Shown: positions 26,911 to 37,179 of the stretch, piece by piece
Numbering within the stretch: position 1 is the first letter of the stretch
Layout: the number at the start of each line of letters is the position of its first letter
From: Antrihabitans auranticaus
Lineage (GTDB): Bacteria; Actinomycetota; Actinomycetes; Mycobacteriales; Mycobacteriaceae
Assembly: GCF_016481275.1 (NCBI RefSeq)
Contig: NZ_JAEMNW010000002.1
Location: forward strand, 1-64,000
Direction of reading: 5' to 3'
DNA length: 64,000 nt
Translations under genes and position numbers: made by a program
The notes under the pieces: generated by a model
What the model was told of the DNA's origin: nothing
What the model saw: only the letters and a program-made list of their open reading frames with translations
Database searches by the model: none

Positions 26911-28581
26911 ATGAGTACGACCACGGCGGGGATCCTGTTCACCGGATCGCTCGTACTTGCGCTGGTCGCGGTACACAAACCGTTCGGCGACTACATGTTT
27001 CGTGTGTATTCCGGATCCGCGCATGTGCGCGCCGAACGCGTGATCTATCGACTTATCGGCGTCGACCCGACGGCTCAACAGACATGGGCGGTATACGCCC
27101 GCAGCGTGCTTGCTTTTTCGGCAGTCGGCATTCTGTTCTTGTTCGGCTTGCAACTTCTCCAGCAACACCTCCCACTGCATCTGACCGATCCTGGTACCGA
27201 AGTCACGCCGGACCTGGCGTGGAACACCGCCGTCAGTTTCGTCACCAACACGAATTGGCAGGCATACGCCGGCGAATCCACCATGGGCCACCTCGTGCAG
27301 ATGGGGGGCCTCGCCGTACAGAACTTCGTTTCTGCCGCCGTCGGCATGGGAGTCGCGATTGCGCTGGTCCGCGGGTTTGCGCGACGCCGCACGGGCGACC
27401 TCGGCAACTTCTGGATCGACCTCGTTCGGGGAACGATTCGGATTTTGCTGCCGATCGCGTTCGTCGGCGCGCTCGTGCTCGTTGCCGGTGGTGTCGTGCA
27501 GAACTTCGATCTGCACACGCAAGTTGTGCACACGCTTTCGGGAGCCGAACAAGGCATTACCGGCGGACCCGTCGCGAGCCAGGAAGTAATCAAGGAACTC
27601 GGCACCAACGGCGGCGGCTTCTACAACGTCAACTCCGCGCACCCCTTCGAGAATCCGACCTCGTGGACCAACTGGATCGAAATCTTCCTACTTCTCGTGA
27701 TCAGCTTCTCCCTGCCACGGACGTTCGGCCGCATGGTCGGGAGCACGAAGCAGGGGTACGCGATCGCGGCGGTGATGGGAACGATCGCAATCATCAGCCT
27801 CACATTGATGAGCTGGTTCCAGCTTCAGCATCACGGCACAGTCCCCACGGCGATCGGTGCCTCGATGGAGGGCGTCGAACAGCGGTTCGGCGTGGCTGAT
27901 TCGGCAACCTTCGCTGCATCCACGACGCTGACTTCAACGGGCGCTGTCAACTCGTTTCACGATTCCTATACGAGCCTCGGCGGTATGGTCGCGATGTTCA
28001 ACATGCAGCTCGGTGAGGTCGCGCCCGGTGGTACCGGATCGGGTCTCTATGGCATGTTGGTCCTCGCCATCCTCACCGTTTTCGTCGCAGGTCTGATGGT
28101 CGGGCGGACTCCCGAGTACCTCGGCAAGAAGATCAGGCCGAAAGAAATCAAGCTTGCTGCGGCGTACTTTTTGGTCACGCCCCTTGTGGTGCTGGTGGGT
28201 ACCGCGTGCGCGATGGCGTTGCCGGGCGAGCGGGCGGGCATGCTGAACAGCGGGCCGCACGGTCTGTCCGAAGTCCTCTACGCCTTCACATCTGCGTCCA
28301 ATAACAACGGTTCGGCGTTCGCCGGCATCACCGTGAACACCGAGTGGTACAACACCGCGCTGGGTCTGGCGATGGTGTTCGGCAGATTCCTGCCGATGAT
28401 TTTCGTTCTGGCGCTTGCCGGTTCGCTCGCGTCGCAGGGGTTCACCCCGCAATCGGCGGGGACGTTGCCTACTCATCGGCCCCAGTTCGTCGGCATGGTC
28501 GCCGGCGTGACCCTCATCCTCGTCGCGCTCACGTTTCTCCCCGCCTTGGCTCTCGGGCCGCTGGCAGAAGGAATTCACTGA
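26911..28581 (+). CDS. kdpA: KdpA, K+-translocating subunit
   Basis: 556 residues, about ten membrane helices. The four pore-loop regions of the potassium selectivity filter are recognisable, among them [32 protein letters not shown] and [11 protein letters not shown]. It forms the potassium channel-like part of the Kdp pump. The last base of its stop is the first base of the kdpB start (TGATG), so translation is coupled. Confidence 0.97.
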   Translation: MSTTTAGILFTGSLVLALVAVHKPFGDYMFRVYSGSAHVRAERVIYRLIGVDPTAQQTWAVYARSVLAFSAVGILFLFGLQLLQQHLPLHLTDPGTEVTPDLAWNTAVSFVTNTNWQAYAGESTMGHLVQMGGLAVQNFVSAAVGMGVAIALVRGFARRRTGDLGNFWIDLVRGTIRILLPIAFVGALVLVAGGVVQNFDLHTQVVHTLSGAEQGITGGPVASQEVIKELGTNGGGFYNVNSAHPFENPTSWTNWIEIFLLLVISFSLPRTFGRMVGSTKQGYAIAAVMGTIAIISLTLMSWFQLQHHGTVPTAIGASMEGVEQRFGVADSATFAASTTLTSTGAVNSFHDSYTSLGGMVAMFNMQLGEVAPGGTGSGLYGMLVLAILTVFVAGLMVGRTPEYLGKKIRPKEIKLAAAYFLVTPLVVLVGTACAMALPGERAGMLNSGPHGLSEVLYAFTSASNNNGSAFAGITVNTEWYNTALGLAMVFGRFLPMIFVLALAGSLASQGFTPQSAGTLPTHRPQFVGMVAGVTLILVALTFLPALALGPLAEGIH

Positions 28582-30710
28582 TGGCCACGCAAACAGTTCC
28601 AGTCGCTGCTGGACACACGCCGACAAAGCAGGCGCGGGGTGGGCTCGATCGAAAGATGGTGCTCCAGTCCCTTCCCGACGCTGTCCGCAAGCTCGATCCA
28701 CGAACGCTGTGGCGCAATCCCGTCATGCTGATCGTCGAGATCGGCGCGGCGTGGGGCACAGTTCTCGCCGTCAAGAGTCCTTCGTGGTTCGCGGTGCTGA
28801 TCGTCTTCTGGTTGTGGTCGACCGTGATTTTCGCGAACCTGGCCGAAGCGGTTGCCGAAGGACGCGGCAAGGCGCAGGCCGACACCCTCCGCCGAGCGAA
28901 GACCGATATGCAGGCCCGTCGGCTCACCGACGGGGTGCGAAGCGGCGTCGAAGTAATGGTGCCTGCGTCGCACCTCCAACTGGGAGACTACGTCGTCGTC
29001 GAGGCGGGCCAGACAATTCCGGGGGATGGAGACGTAGTGGAAGGCATTGCGTCCGTTGATGAATCGGCGATCACCGGGGAGTCCGCGCCGGTGATCCGAG
29101 AGTCGGGCGGCGATCGGTCTGCGGTCACGGGTGGAACGCAGGTCCTGTCCGATCGGATCGTCGTCAGGATCACACAGCGGCCGGGGGAGAGTTTCATCGA
29201 CCGGATGATCGCGTTGGTGGAAGGCGCAAATCGGCAGAAGACACCGAACGAGGTCGCGCTCAACATCTTGCTTGCGGCACTGACGATCATCTTCGTGTTC
29301 GCGGTCGCGACGCTCCAGCCTCTCGCGATCTATTCCAAAGCGAACAACCCGGGGGTGCCGGACAGCTTGGCCCTCGATGGGCACGGAATCACCGGAATCG
29401 TGATGGTGTCTCTGCTCGTGTGCTTGATTCCGACGACGATCGGAGCGCTGCTGTCCGCGATCGGTATCGCGGGCATGGATCGGTTGGTGCAGCGCAATGT
29501 TCTGGCGATGTCGGGCCGGGCCGTAGAGGCCGCAGGCGACGTGAATACGCTGCTGCTCGACAAGACCGGAACGATCACGCTCGGAAACCGGCAGGCAGCG
29601 GAATTCGTTCCAGTGGAGGGTATCTCGGTGGACGAGCTGGCGGATGCGGCTCAGCTTTCCAGCCTGTCCGACGAAACGCCCGAGGGCCGTTCGATCGTAG
29701 TCTTCGCCAAGGACACCTATGGACTGCGTGAGCGGCACTCCGGTGAACTGCACAACGCCCACTGGGTCGAATTCAGCGCACACACTCGCATGTCCGGGGT
29801 CGATCTCGGCAACGGTGACCGACTGCGCAAAGGCGCGGCGACCGCTGTCGCCGACTGGGTGCGAGCCGAAGGTGGCACTGTCCCAGTGCAACTCGGCCAG
29901 ATTGTCGGCGATGTGTCAGCTTCGGGTGGGACACCGCTGGTCGTTGGGCGAATGTTGGCAGGAAGGGCGCATGTCCTCGGCGTCATCCATCTGAAGGACG
30001 TCGTCAAGGTCGGCATGCGCGAACGGTTCGACGAGATGCGCCGAATGGGCATCCGGACGGTGATGATCACCGGCGATAATCCGTTGACGGCCAAAGCAAT
30101 TGCCGACGAGGCAGGCGTCGACGACTTTCTGGCCGAGGCGACCCCGGAAGACAAGCTCGCACTCATCGAGAAGGAGCAGGCCGGGGGCAAACTGGTCGCG
30201 ATGACCGGCGACGGCACCAACGACGCGCCCGCACTCGCGCAGGCAGATGTCGGCGTCGCGATGAATACCGGTACTTCCGCCGCCAAAGAGGCCGGCAACA
30301 TGATCGACCTCGACTCGGATCCGACGAAGCTCATAGAGATTGTCGAAATCGGCAAGCAATTGCTCATCACGCGCGGTGCGTTGACCACATTTTCGATCGC
30401 GAACGACGTCGCCAAGTACTTCGCGATCATTCCCGCGCTGTTTGTGGCCATGTTTCCCGGGCTCGATCTGCTCAACATCATGCGCTTGCACAGTCCGCAA
30501 TCGGCCATCCTCTCGGCGGTGATCTTCAACGCGATCGTTATCGTGGCGTTGATCCCGCTCGCGCTGCGCGGAGTGAAATACACGCCTAGCAGTGCGTCGA
30601 AACTGTTGAGCCGCAACCTTTATGTCTACGGGCTCGGCGGTATCGTCGCGCCGTTCATCGGTATCAAACTTATCGACTCGATCGTCCGCTACCTACCTGG
30701 GATGTCCTGA
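28581..30710 (+). CDS. kdpB: KdpB, catalytic P-type ATPase subunit
   Basis: 709 residues. The phosphorylated Asp327 is in DKTGT, with TGES in the actuator domain and [10 protein letters not shown] in the P domain. It hydrolyses ATP to drive potassium uptake through KdpA with micromolar affinity. The TGESAP Ser, whose phosphorylation inhibits E. coli KdpB, is conserved as [10 protein letters not shown]. It starts on the overlapping TGATG after kdpA. Confidence 0.97.
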   Translation: MATQTVPVAAGHTPTKQARGGLDRKMVLQSLPDAVRKLDPRTLWRNPVMLIVEIGAAWGTVLAVKSPSWFAVLIVFWLWSTVIFANLAEAVAEGRGKAQADTLRRAKTDMQARRLTDGVRSGVEVMVPASHLQLGDYVVVEAGQTIPGDGDVVEGIASVDESAITGESAPVIRESGGDRSAVTGGTQVLSDRIVVRITQRPGESFIDRMIALVEGANRQKTPNEVALNILLAALTIIFVFAVATLQPLAIYSKANNPGVPDSLALDGHGITGIVMVSLLVCLIPTTIGALLSAIGIAGMDRLVQRNVLAMSGRAVEAAGDVNTLLLDKTGTITLGNRQAAEFVPVEGISVDELADAAQLSSLSDETPEGRSIVVFAKDTYGLRERHSGELHNAHWVEFSAHTRMSGVDLGNGDRLRKGAATAVADWVRAEGGTVPVQLGQIVGDVSASGGTPLVVGRMLAGRAHVLGVIHLKDVVKVGMRERFDEMRRMGIRTVMITGDNPLTAKAIADEAGVDDFLAEATPEDKLALIEKEQAGGKLVAMTGDGTNDAPALAQADVGVAMNTGTSAAKEAGNMIDLDSDPTKLIEIVEIGKQLLITRGALTTFSIANDVAKYFAIIPALFVAMFPGLDLLNIMRLHSPQSAILSAVIFNAIVIVALIPLALRGVKYTPSSASKLLSRNLYVYGLGGIVAPFIGIKLIDSIVRYLPGMS

Positions 30711-30711
30711 G

Positions 30712-31638
30712 ATGCGTACCTCGATCTGGATTCGCCAGCACCTGGCTGCCCTACGCGCCCTCCTGGTCCTCACCGTTGTCCTGGGCTTCGCATACCCGGC
30801 TGCAGTGTGGGGGGTCGCCCAGATACCTGTACTGCGCGACAACGCCAACGGTTCGATCATTGCGGTGAGCGGACGACCGGTCGGGAGCGCGCTCATCGGT
30901 CAGAGTTTCACCGACAGCAACGGTGACCCGCTGATCCAGTACTTCCAAAGCAGGCCGTCGGCGGCGGGCGCTGGATACGACCCGCTGTCGACCAGCGCGA
31001 GCAACCTCGGCCCGGAGGACGTGGTCGACTCACCCGCAGATCCCGCGCTCCTCGCGGCGGGCCTCGACCCCGTTGCCGCAGGCTTTTCGCCGAGCTTGCT
31101 GACGACGGTCTGTGCCCGAAGCGTGGCTGTCGGCGAACTCGAAGGCGTCGACGGGTCCCGGCCGTTCTGTACCCCGAACGGTGTCGGCGCGGTGCTGTCG
31201 GTCATCGGGCCACGCGACTCGACCGGCAATGTCACCAGGCCGATCGACGTGGTCAGCGTGAACGAGCCGTGCTCCGACAACTCGCCCCCACCTTTCCTGG
31301 CCACATACGAGGGCGTGCGGGTCGAGTGCGCGGAATTCGGCGTGGACTACTCGATCGGACAGACAGTGCCGGTCCAGGGTGGCGCCCCGACCGATCCTGT
31401 CGTACCCGCTGACGGTGTCACTGCCAGCGGAAGTGGCCTTGATCCGCACATTTCGCCTGCGTACGCGGATCTCCAAGCCAGTCGGGTCGCCAAGGCGCGC
31501 GGAATCTCCGTCGATCGAGTTCGTGAGGCCATCGCGAACAACACGAGTGGTCGCTGGCTCGGGTTCGTCGGCGAGCCGACCGTCAACGTTCTGCAGCTGA
31601 ATATCGAGCTCGACGCCCGGTACCCGGTCGGCGGCTGA
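30712..31638 (+). CDS. kdpC: KdpC with a large extracytoplasmic insert
   Basis: 308 residues against about 190 in E. coli. The N-terminal membrane helix (ALLVLTVVLGFAYPAAVWG) and the standard regions YFQSRPSAAG and ASGSGLDPHISPAYA are present. Between them, roughly residues 112-232, lies an extra domain of about 120 residues with four Cys (VCARS, PFCTP, EPCSD, VECAE) that may form disulfides outside the cell. KdpC stabilises the complex and binds ATP catalytically in other bacteria. No kdpD or kdpE follows. Confidence 0.93.
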   Translation: MRTSIWIRQHLAALRALLVLTVVLGFAYPAAVWGVAQIPVLRDNANGSIIAVSGRPVGSALIGQSFTDSNGDPLIQYFQSRPSAAGAGYDPLSTSASNLGPEDVVDSPADPALLAAGLDPVAAGFSPSLLTTVCARSVAVGELEGVDGSRPFCTPNGVGAVLSVIGPRDSTGNVTRPIDVVSVNEPCSDNSPPPFLATYEGVRVECAEFGVDYSIGQTVPVQGGAPTDPVVPADGVTASGSGLDPHISPAYADLQASRVAKARGISVDRVREAIANNTSGRWLGFVGEPTVNVLQLNIELDARYPVGG

Positions 31639-31655
31639 ACGGGTCATTCGGACGA

Positions 31656-31678
31656 CGAGAACAGCGCAGGCTGTCTCG
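31656..31678. terminator. hairpin between kdpC and a convergent gene
   Basis: CGAG and ACAGC (31656-31665, one bulged A) pair with GCTGT and CTCG (31670-31678) around GCAG. It lies between two convergent stop codons and may terminate both transcripts. Confidence 0.5.
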
Positions 31679-31693
31679 CTTCCTGCGGGCACG

Positions 31694-32527
31694 TCAGCTC
31701 TGGCTTGCGCGGTCGTTGTATCTGGCGCGAGCGCTGGGGTCTTTGGGCTCGAGAATCGCGGTGTCGGAGCCGAGTAGGCGCAGGATCGCTTCGTGCATGC
31801 TCTTCGGCAGCAGGGCTGCGCTGCGGGTGATGGCTGCGAAGAGGGGAGGGAGATACACCCGTGCATGAGACTGCTCGCTCGCGATTGCTTTCACCACCGC
31901 TTCGGCCACCTCGTCCGCGGTCGCGATGCGCACACCGGGCGGATTGGACAATCCCGATGCGAGCTCGGTGCCGACCGTGCCGGGCAGGATCGCGGTGAAC
32001 TTGACGCCGGTCCTACGGTGCTCCAACCGTGCGGAGTCGGTGAAAAGCACGGTCGCGGCCTTGCTCGCGTTGTAAACCGCAAGGCCGGGAACCGCGGTTT
32101 CGCCCATCGTCGAGCACATGTTCACGATGTGTCCACGACCGCGTGGAACCATCAGTTCCAGAGCATGCTTCGTGCCGAAGATCAGGCCGAGTGTGTTGAT
32201 CTCGATGACGCGGCGGATCAGCGCGTCGTCTTGTTCCAGCAGCGGACCGGTCGGCATGATGCCGGCGTTGTTGACGAGAGCGTCGAGCGGGCCGAGCATC
32301 GATTCGGTGTCACGCAGGAATGCACGGAAGGCCGCTGGATCTGTCACGTTCAGTGGAGCGGAGAAATCCGCGTCGAGTGCGGTAGCGGCCTGCTTCAGGG
32401 CCACTTCGTCGATGTCGCTTATCGCGATCCGCGCACCGGCAGCCTTTGCCGCGGTCGCGATCGCGTATCCGATTCCGCGCGCCGCGCCGGTGATCGCAAC
32501 CACTCTGTCTTCCAGCGAATTCGTCAT
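31694..32527 (-). CDS. short-chain dehydrogenase/reductase (paralogue of 23984-24820)
   Basis: 277 residues with GAARGIGYAIA, NNAGIMPTGP, Ser in NMCSTMGE and YNASK. It aligns end to end with the SDR at 23984-24820, including VPRG(S/R)GH before the active site and the C-terminal FGG/LLG tail region, so both come from one ancestor. The ISDIDE acidic turn favours NAD. Its substrate is unknown. It is divergent from the glutamate decarboxylase gene. Confidence 0.87.
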   Translation of the reverse strand: MTNSLEDRVVAITGAARGIGYAIATAAKAAGARIAISDIDEVALKQAATALDADFSAPLNVTDPAAFRAFLRDTESMLGPLDALVNNAGIMPTGPLLEQDDALIRRVIEINTLGLIFGTKHALELMVPRGRGHIVNMCSTMGETAVPGLAVYNASKAATVLFTDSARLEHRRTGVKFTAILPGTVGTELASGLSNPPGVRIATADEVAEAVVKAIASEQSHARVYLPPLFAAITRSAALLPKSMHEAILRLLGSDTAILEPKDPSARARYNDRASQS

Positions 32528-32570
32528 ACCTCAACGGTATGGTCCGCGACCGTCGCACCCTTTGTCCCGC

Positions 32571-32619
32571 GAGGGCATGGCTTTGACATTTGCGGACACA
32601 CAAGTTGTCGAATGCCCTC
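32571..32619. promoter_or_regulatory. GAGGGCAT/ATGCCCTC inverted repeat in SDR/gadB control region
   Basis: Two perfect 8-base arms (32571-32578 and 32612-32619) stand 33 bases apart around a consensus TTGACA (32583-32588). They may bind a dimeric regulator on the same DNA face. A direct repeat CGTCGCACCC is also present at 32551-32560 and 32629-32638. Confidence 0.4.
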
Positions 32620-32671
32620 ACGTTGTAGCGTCGCACCCGTGTGTTCAGCCGTGATGTCAGTGAGGTCGTAG

Positions 32672-34309
32672 ATGGGTCTCAACAGGAAAGCCCGAATCGA
32701 CGAGATCGTCCGTAGAGCGACGCGTACGCAGCTCACGGGTGCCGTGCTGCCCGAGGACCTCGCACGGGCACTCGAGAAGGGGATCTCGGCGGCCGTTTCC
32801 GGCGACATGAGCGCGGCGACCGCGAGCACGCAGGAGGCGATCACAAGCGGAATCCAGCATGCCGCGAAGGTCGGCGACCAGTTCAGAGGCAGGCTTGCAG
32901 ACCTCGCCAGCGCCGTCAATCTGAGAACGGGTTCCGATGCGGCGCCGCAGCGGCCGGGTCCAGCGCGAGCGCAGCCGCGCCCCGAACCGCTTCGCGCGCC
33001 GACGTTCTTTCTCCAGGCCGACGGCGTCGGCTACGAGAACGCCTACGATCTGATCTCGAGCGAGCTGCTCCTCGACGGCACGACACGACTCAACCTCGCG
33101 ACGTTCTGCACGACATCGATGCCGGCATTTGCCGACCGGCTCATGGCCGAAACCGCCGACAAGAACCTGATCAATCGGGACGAGTATCCGCAGATCTCGG
33201 AGATCGAGAACCGCTGCGTGAACATCATCTCCAATTTGTGGAACTCACCCGCGCGCGAAGAAGCCGTCGGCTGCTCCACGACCGGATCCAGCGAGGCGGC
33301 GATGCTCGCCGGGCTCGCGATGAAGTGGCGCTGGCGGGAGCGGATGCGCGCGCAGGGCAAACCCACCGACCGGCCCAACCTTGTCACCGGCGCGAACGTT
33401 CAGGTGTGCTGGAAGAAGTTCATGAAGTACTGGGATGTGGAACCGCGTTTGGTCCCGATGGCAGGTGACGACCTTTCGTTGACGCCGGACCGGCTGCGGG
33501 AGTTCGTCGACGAGAACACGATCGGCGTCGCCGCCGTCCTTGGTTCGACATACGACGGCCGGTACGAGCCGATCGCCGAGATCGCGGCCGAGCTGGACAG
33601 GATTCAGGAAGATACCGGGCTCGACGTTCCACTCCATATCGACGCGGCGTCGGGCGGCTTCGTTGCGCCCTTCATTCAGCCGGACCTGCTGTGGGACTTC
33701 AGAATTCCGCGCGTCGCCTCCATCAACACATCCGGGCACAAATATGGGCTCGTGTTTCCCGGCGTCGGCTGGGCGATTTGGCGCAGTCCCGAGTACCTGC
33801 CCGAAGACCTCGTCTTCAGGGTCAACTACCTCGGCGGTGACATGCCGACGTTCTCGCTGAACTTCTCGCGCCCCGGCAGCCAGGTCGTGGCGCAGTACTT
33901 CATGTTCACCAGTCTCGGATTCGAAGGCTACCAACGTATTCAGCAGAACAGCGCCGACGTTGCGCAGTATCTCGCCCAGCAGATTGCGTCGATCGGGCCG
34001 TTCGAGTTGGTCACAGACGGCACAGATCTACCCGTGTTCGCCTTCAAGCTCGCGGACTCGGTGCAGAACTACACCGTCTTCGACGTCTCCGATCGTCTTC
34101 GTGAAAGAGGTTGGCAGGTACCGGCATACACGTATCCGGAGGGTCGAGAAGACCTGGCGGTGCTGCGTATCGTCGTGCGCGCGGGGATGACGCACGACAT
34201 GGCCGACCTGCTTGTCGCCGACTTGCGCAAGCACACTGCGAAGCTCGAAAAGCTATCGGCGCCGCTGCCGCAATTCATCGGCGGCGACGATCAGGTCTTC
34301 GCACACTGA
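32672..34309 (+). CDS. gadB: glutamate decarboxylase with N-terminal extension
   Basis: 545 residues against about 466 for the family. The PLP-binding Lys357 is in NTSGHKYG, and VGCSTTGSSEA and HIDAASGGFVAPF are conserved. It converts glutamate to GABA with uptake of a proton, used for acid resistance or nitrogen metabolism. The first 80-95 residues (helical, Ala-rich, then a Pro/Arg-rich linker) have no counterpart in the E. coli enzyme. The remaining domain starts near FFLQADGVGYENAYD. The next gene, a SARP regulator, begins one base after the stop and is probably cotranscribed. No GABA antiporter is seen nearby. Confidence 0.88.
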   Translation: MGLNRKARIDEIVRRATRTQLTGAVLPEDLARALEKGISAAVSGDMSAATASTQEAITSGIQHAAKVGDQFRGRLADLASAVNLRTGSDAAPQRPGPARAQPRPEPLRAPTFFLQADGVGYENAYDLISSELLLDGTTRLNLATFCTTSMPAFADRLMAETADKNLINRDEYPQISEIENRCVNIISNLWNSPAREEAVGCSTTGSSEAAMLAGLAMKWRWRERMRAQGKPTDRPNLVTGANVQVCWKKFMKYWDVEPRLVPMAGDDLSLTPDRLREFVDENTIGVAAVLGSTYDGRYEPIAEIAAELDRIQEDTGLDVPLHIDAASGGFVAPFIQPDLLWDFRIPRVASINTSGHKYGLVFPGVGWAIWRSPEYLPEDLVFRVNYLGGDMPTFSLNFSRPGSQVVAQYFMFTSLGFEGYQRIQQNSADVAQYLAQQIASIGPFELVTDGTDLPVFAFKLADSVQNYTVFDVSDRLRERGWQVPAYTYPEGREDLAVLRIVVRAGMTHDMADLLVADLRKHTAKLEKLSAPLPQFIGGDDQVFAH

Positions 34310-34310
34310 C

Positions 34311-37175
34311 ATGTCCCGCAATGACGTTCCAGGCACGGGGGCGCGGCTCCGGTTGGATGTTCTGGGGCCACTGCGCGTGCTCGGTGCCGACGACCGGGAT
34401 CTGACTCCGGCCGGAAAGCTGCCACGAAGGTTGCTTGCGATGCTCGTACTCCGTAGGGGTCGGGTGCTTCCGCTCGATGTCGCAGCAGAGGTGCTGTGGC
34501 CGCGGGGTCGGCCGGCAGATCCGGTGGCCGCGCTCCAGAACCACGTCTCCCGAATTCGTCAGGTACTACCGCCCGGAGTGATCGAGTCGGTTGGCGACGG
34601 CTATCGGATCGACCCCGCGGCGGTCGACGTCGACGCGGACCGGCTGGCGGCGGCGCTTGGCTTGGCGTCATCGGATCCGGCCGCACTCGCGGAGGTCGAG
34701 GCAACATTGCGCCGGTGGCGCGGGCCGGCGTACGCAGACCTCGACGATGTCGCCGAGGCTCGCATCGAAACGGAGCGGGTCGAAGAGTTGCGAGTCCGCG
34801 CGCACGAGCTTCGGGCACGTGTCCTGCTCGCAAACGGCAGCGTCGACGGTCTTGCGGTCGAGTTGCAGGCGCTCGCTGACGAACACCCGATGCGTGAGCA
34901 ACCGCGTGCGCTGCTGATGGAGACACTTGCGGCGAGCGGGCGCGTGGCCGATGCCCTGCGCGTGTACGACGACTTCCGTAGGTTGCTGGCGGACGACCTC
35001 GGGATCGAACCCTCGCCCGCACTCGCGGCCCGACACCGCGAATTGCTCACTCAGTCCGCGCCCGTAGATTGGTCGCCGGAAAATCGCCTACCGCTTGCGA
35101 CAACAGCACTGATCGGTCGCGCCGAACTGGTCGCCGAACTGACCACCCAGTCCCAGGCTGCGAGGCTGCTCAGCCTCGTCGGCCCCGGTGGCGTGGGGAA
35201 GACCCGCATTCTGCTCGAGCTCGGGCGACGCTGGGCCGCAACACGAACCGACGTACCGGTCGTCCTGTGTGAACTCTCGCGGGCCGACGAGTCATCTGCC
35301 GCCGATCTGGTTTCCGCCGCGCTGGGAATCGATGTGCGGCCCGGCACGCCAATTCCGGAGCGGATCGCGAGTGTCATCGCCGATTCGGAACTGATTGTGC
35401 TCCTTGATAATTGCGAACATGTCCTTGCGCCGATCGCGCAACTTGCCGACCATGTGCTGACGCACTGCCCCAACATCCGGGCGATAGCGACGAGCCGTGA
35501 ACGGCTGCGAATCTCCGGCGAGCAGATCCACGTAGTCCCGCCCCTCACGGTGGAAGACGCAGTACAACTCTTTCTTGCGCGTGCCCGAGACGTGACGGGC
35601 GACGCGACGTTGCGCCCCGACGTAGACCGAATCGGTTGGATCGTAGGCGAACTCGACCGATTGCCGCTTGCGATAGAGCTTGCGGCCGCGCGAATGCACA
35701 GCCACGATATCGACGAGATTGCTGCCGGGCTCGACCGTCGTTTCGAGTTCCTGTCCACCGGCTACCGCACATCGTCGAGGCACGGATCACTTGCTGCCGC
35801 GGTCTCGTGGTCGTTCGCACTGCTCGATGACGAACTGAAGGAAACCTTCACCGACGTGTCGGTGTTTGCGGGTGCCTTCGATGTGACGGGTGCCGCCGCA
35901 GTGTGTGCTCTCGAGCGCGCGACCGCAGGTGAGCGCCTCGCTCAGCTCGTGGAGCGGTCGCTGGTCACGCGCATTCCGCAACGCAGATATGCCTTGTTGG
36001 AGACGCTGCGGACCTATGGTGGCGAGCGACTCGCGACAGCCGACCGACGCGATTCGGTACGCGAACGGCATGCCCTGTACCTGATCGATTGGGCCGAAAA
36101 CGCCAACAAGCGCCTGTCCGAGTCAGACGCCGCCGTCATCGGCCAGGTCGACGAGACAGTCCCCGAGTTGCTCCGTGCGCTCGATTGGCTGCTCGACCAC
36201 CAGCGGGTGGCGTCTGCGGGCCGGCTCGTGGTGGCGCTTATCGACTACTGCTTCCTCCGATTGCGACCGGACGTACTGGTGTGGGCGGAACGTGTGGCGG
36301 CAGCCGATCCGGGCGACGACAGTCCGTTCGCGGCGGAGATGTGGGCGGCGGCCGCGTACGCCGCGTGGATGGCGGGCGATGTGAATGCGTGTGGGATACG
36401 TGCCCGCCGAGCCCTACGGGTCGCGCAGCGTGTCGGCGGTCCGGTGCCACCGCGCGTGTCAGCGGCGAATGGCGGGTTCGATTTGTTCGAAGGCAGGCTC
36501 AGCGAGTCCGCAGCCTGGTACCGGAGCGCTGCCGAAGCGGCTGCCCTGTCCGAGCCGACGTATCGACCGTTTGCAGCGGCCTCGGAGTTGCTCGCGCTCG
36601 GCTACGCGCAGGCCCCTTCGGCGGAGGCGCTCGGAGCCGCCTTGATCGGCGAACTCGGCGATCTCGTCAGTCCACATGCTGCTTATGTGTGGTACTGCGC
36701 AGGGGAGGCTGATTTGGCGGCGGGCTTGGACAGCCGCGCGCGGGACAGGTTCGACCGGGCGCTACAGATCGCCGACGCGACGAATGCAGGGTTCGTCGTC
36801 GGTGTGGCGGGCGCGTCCAAGGCGTCGATCGACATGCGCCTCGGAACCGATCTCGAGGCGGTCGCACGGGATTACGCGAACTTGATCCGTCACTGGCGGC
36901 GAGCAGGCATGTGGTCGACGCAGTGGACGATGCTCCGTTCGATCGCGGTCTTGCTGGACCGGCTCGGCAGGTGGCGCGACGCCGCTGTGCTGGAAGGGGC
37001 GATCCGTTCGAGTACCACCGGGCACCGCGTCTTCGGCACCGACGAGGTCGTACTCGCCGCACTCTCGGATCGGCTCGGCGAGTCGATGGGCGTCGAAGCC
37101 TACGCGGCCGCACGCGCACAGGGCGCCGCCCTGGATGGCGACGCCCTGCTCGAATTCGCTTTGCGCTCTTTGTAG
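34311..37175 (+). CDS. SARP/AfsR-like regulator with BTAD and NB-ARC ATPase domains
   Basis: 954 residues. An OmpR-like DNA-binding domain (LRLDVLGPLRVLG onward) is followed by a bacterial transcriptional activation domain to about residue 245. An NB-ARC/STAND ATPase comes next with Walker A GPGGVGKTR and Walker B-like LIVLLDNCEH, then a long helical TPR-like tail. There is no C-terminal LuxR helix-turn-helix. Such STAND regulators switch on ligand and ATP binding and activate nearby or pathway genes. The start is one base after the gadB stop, so gadB is a likely target or partner. Confidence 0.87.
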   Translation: MSRNDVPGTGARLRLDVLGPLRVLGADDRDLTPAGKLPRRLLAMLVLRRGRVLPLDVAAEVLWPRGRPADPVAALQNHVSRIRQVLPPGVIESVGDGYRIDPAAVDVDADRLAAALGLASSDPAALAEVEATLRRWRGPAYADLDDVAEARIETERVEELRVRAHELRARVLLANGSVDGLAVELQALADEHPMREQPRALLMETLAASGRVADALRVYDDFRRLLADDLGIEPSPALAARHRELLTQSAPVDWSPENRLPLATTALIGRAELVAELTTQSQAARLLSLVGPGGVGKTRILLELGRRWAATRTDVPVVLCELSRADESSAADLVSAALGIDVRPGTPIPERIASVIADSELIVLLDNCEHVLAPIAQLADHVLTHCPNIRAIATSRERLRISGEQIHVVPPLTVEDAVQLFLARARDVTGDATLRPDVDRIGWIVGELDRLPLAIELAAARMHSHDIDEIAAGLDRRFEFLSTGYRTSSRHGSLAAAVSWSFALLDDELKETFTDVSVFAGAFDVTGAAAVCALERATAGERLAQLVERSLVTRIPQRRYALLETLRTYGGERLATADRRDSVRERHALYLIDWAENANKRLSESDAAVIGQVDETVPELLRALDWLLDHQRVASAGRLVVALIDYCFLRLRPDVLVWAERVAAADPGDDSPFAAEMWAAAAYAAWMAGDVNACGIRARRALRVAQRVGGPVPPRVSAANGGFDLFEGRLSESAAWYRSAAEAAALSEPTYRPFAAASELLALGYAQAPSAEALGAALIGELGDLVSPHAAYVWYCAGEADLAAGLDSRARDRFDRALQIADATNAGFVVGVAGASKASIDMRLGTDLEAVARDYANLIRHWRRAGMWSTQWTMLRSIAVLLDRLGRWRDAAVLEGAIRSSTTGHRVFGTDEVVLAALSDRLGESMGVEAYAAARAQGAALDGDALLEFALRSL

Positions 37176-37179
37176 TTCG

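Noticed and set aside
28575-29891. 438-codon frame opposite kdpB
   Set aside because: Antisense shadow of an obvious P-type ATPase gene.
31694-32527. This SDR as part of the kdp operon
   Set aside because: It is on the opposite strand with a hairpin between the two convergent stop codons.
34311-37175. Antibiotic gene cluster suggested by the SARP regulator
   Set aside because: No polyketide, peptide or other biosynthetic genes are near it; the coupled gene is glutamate decarboxylase.
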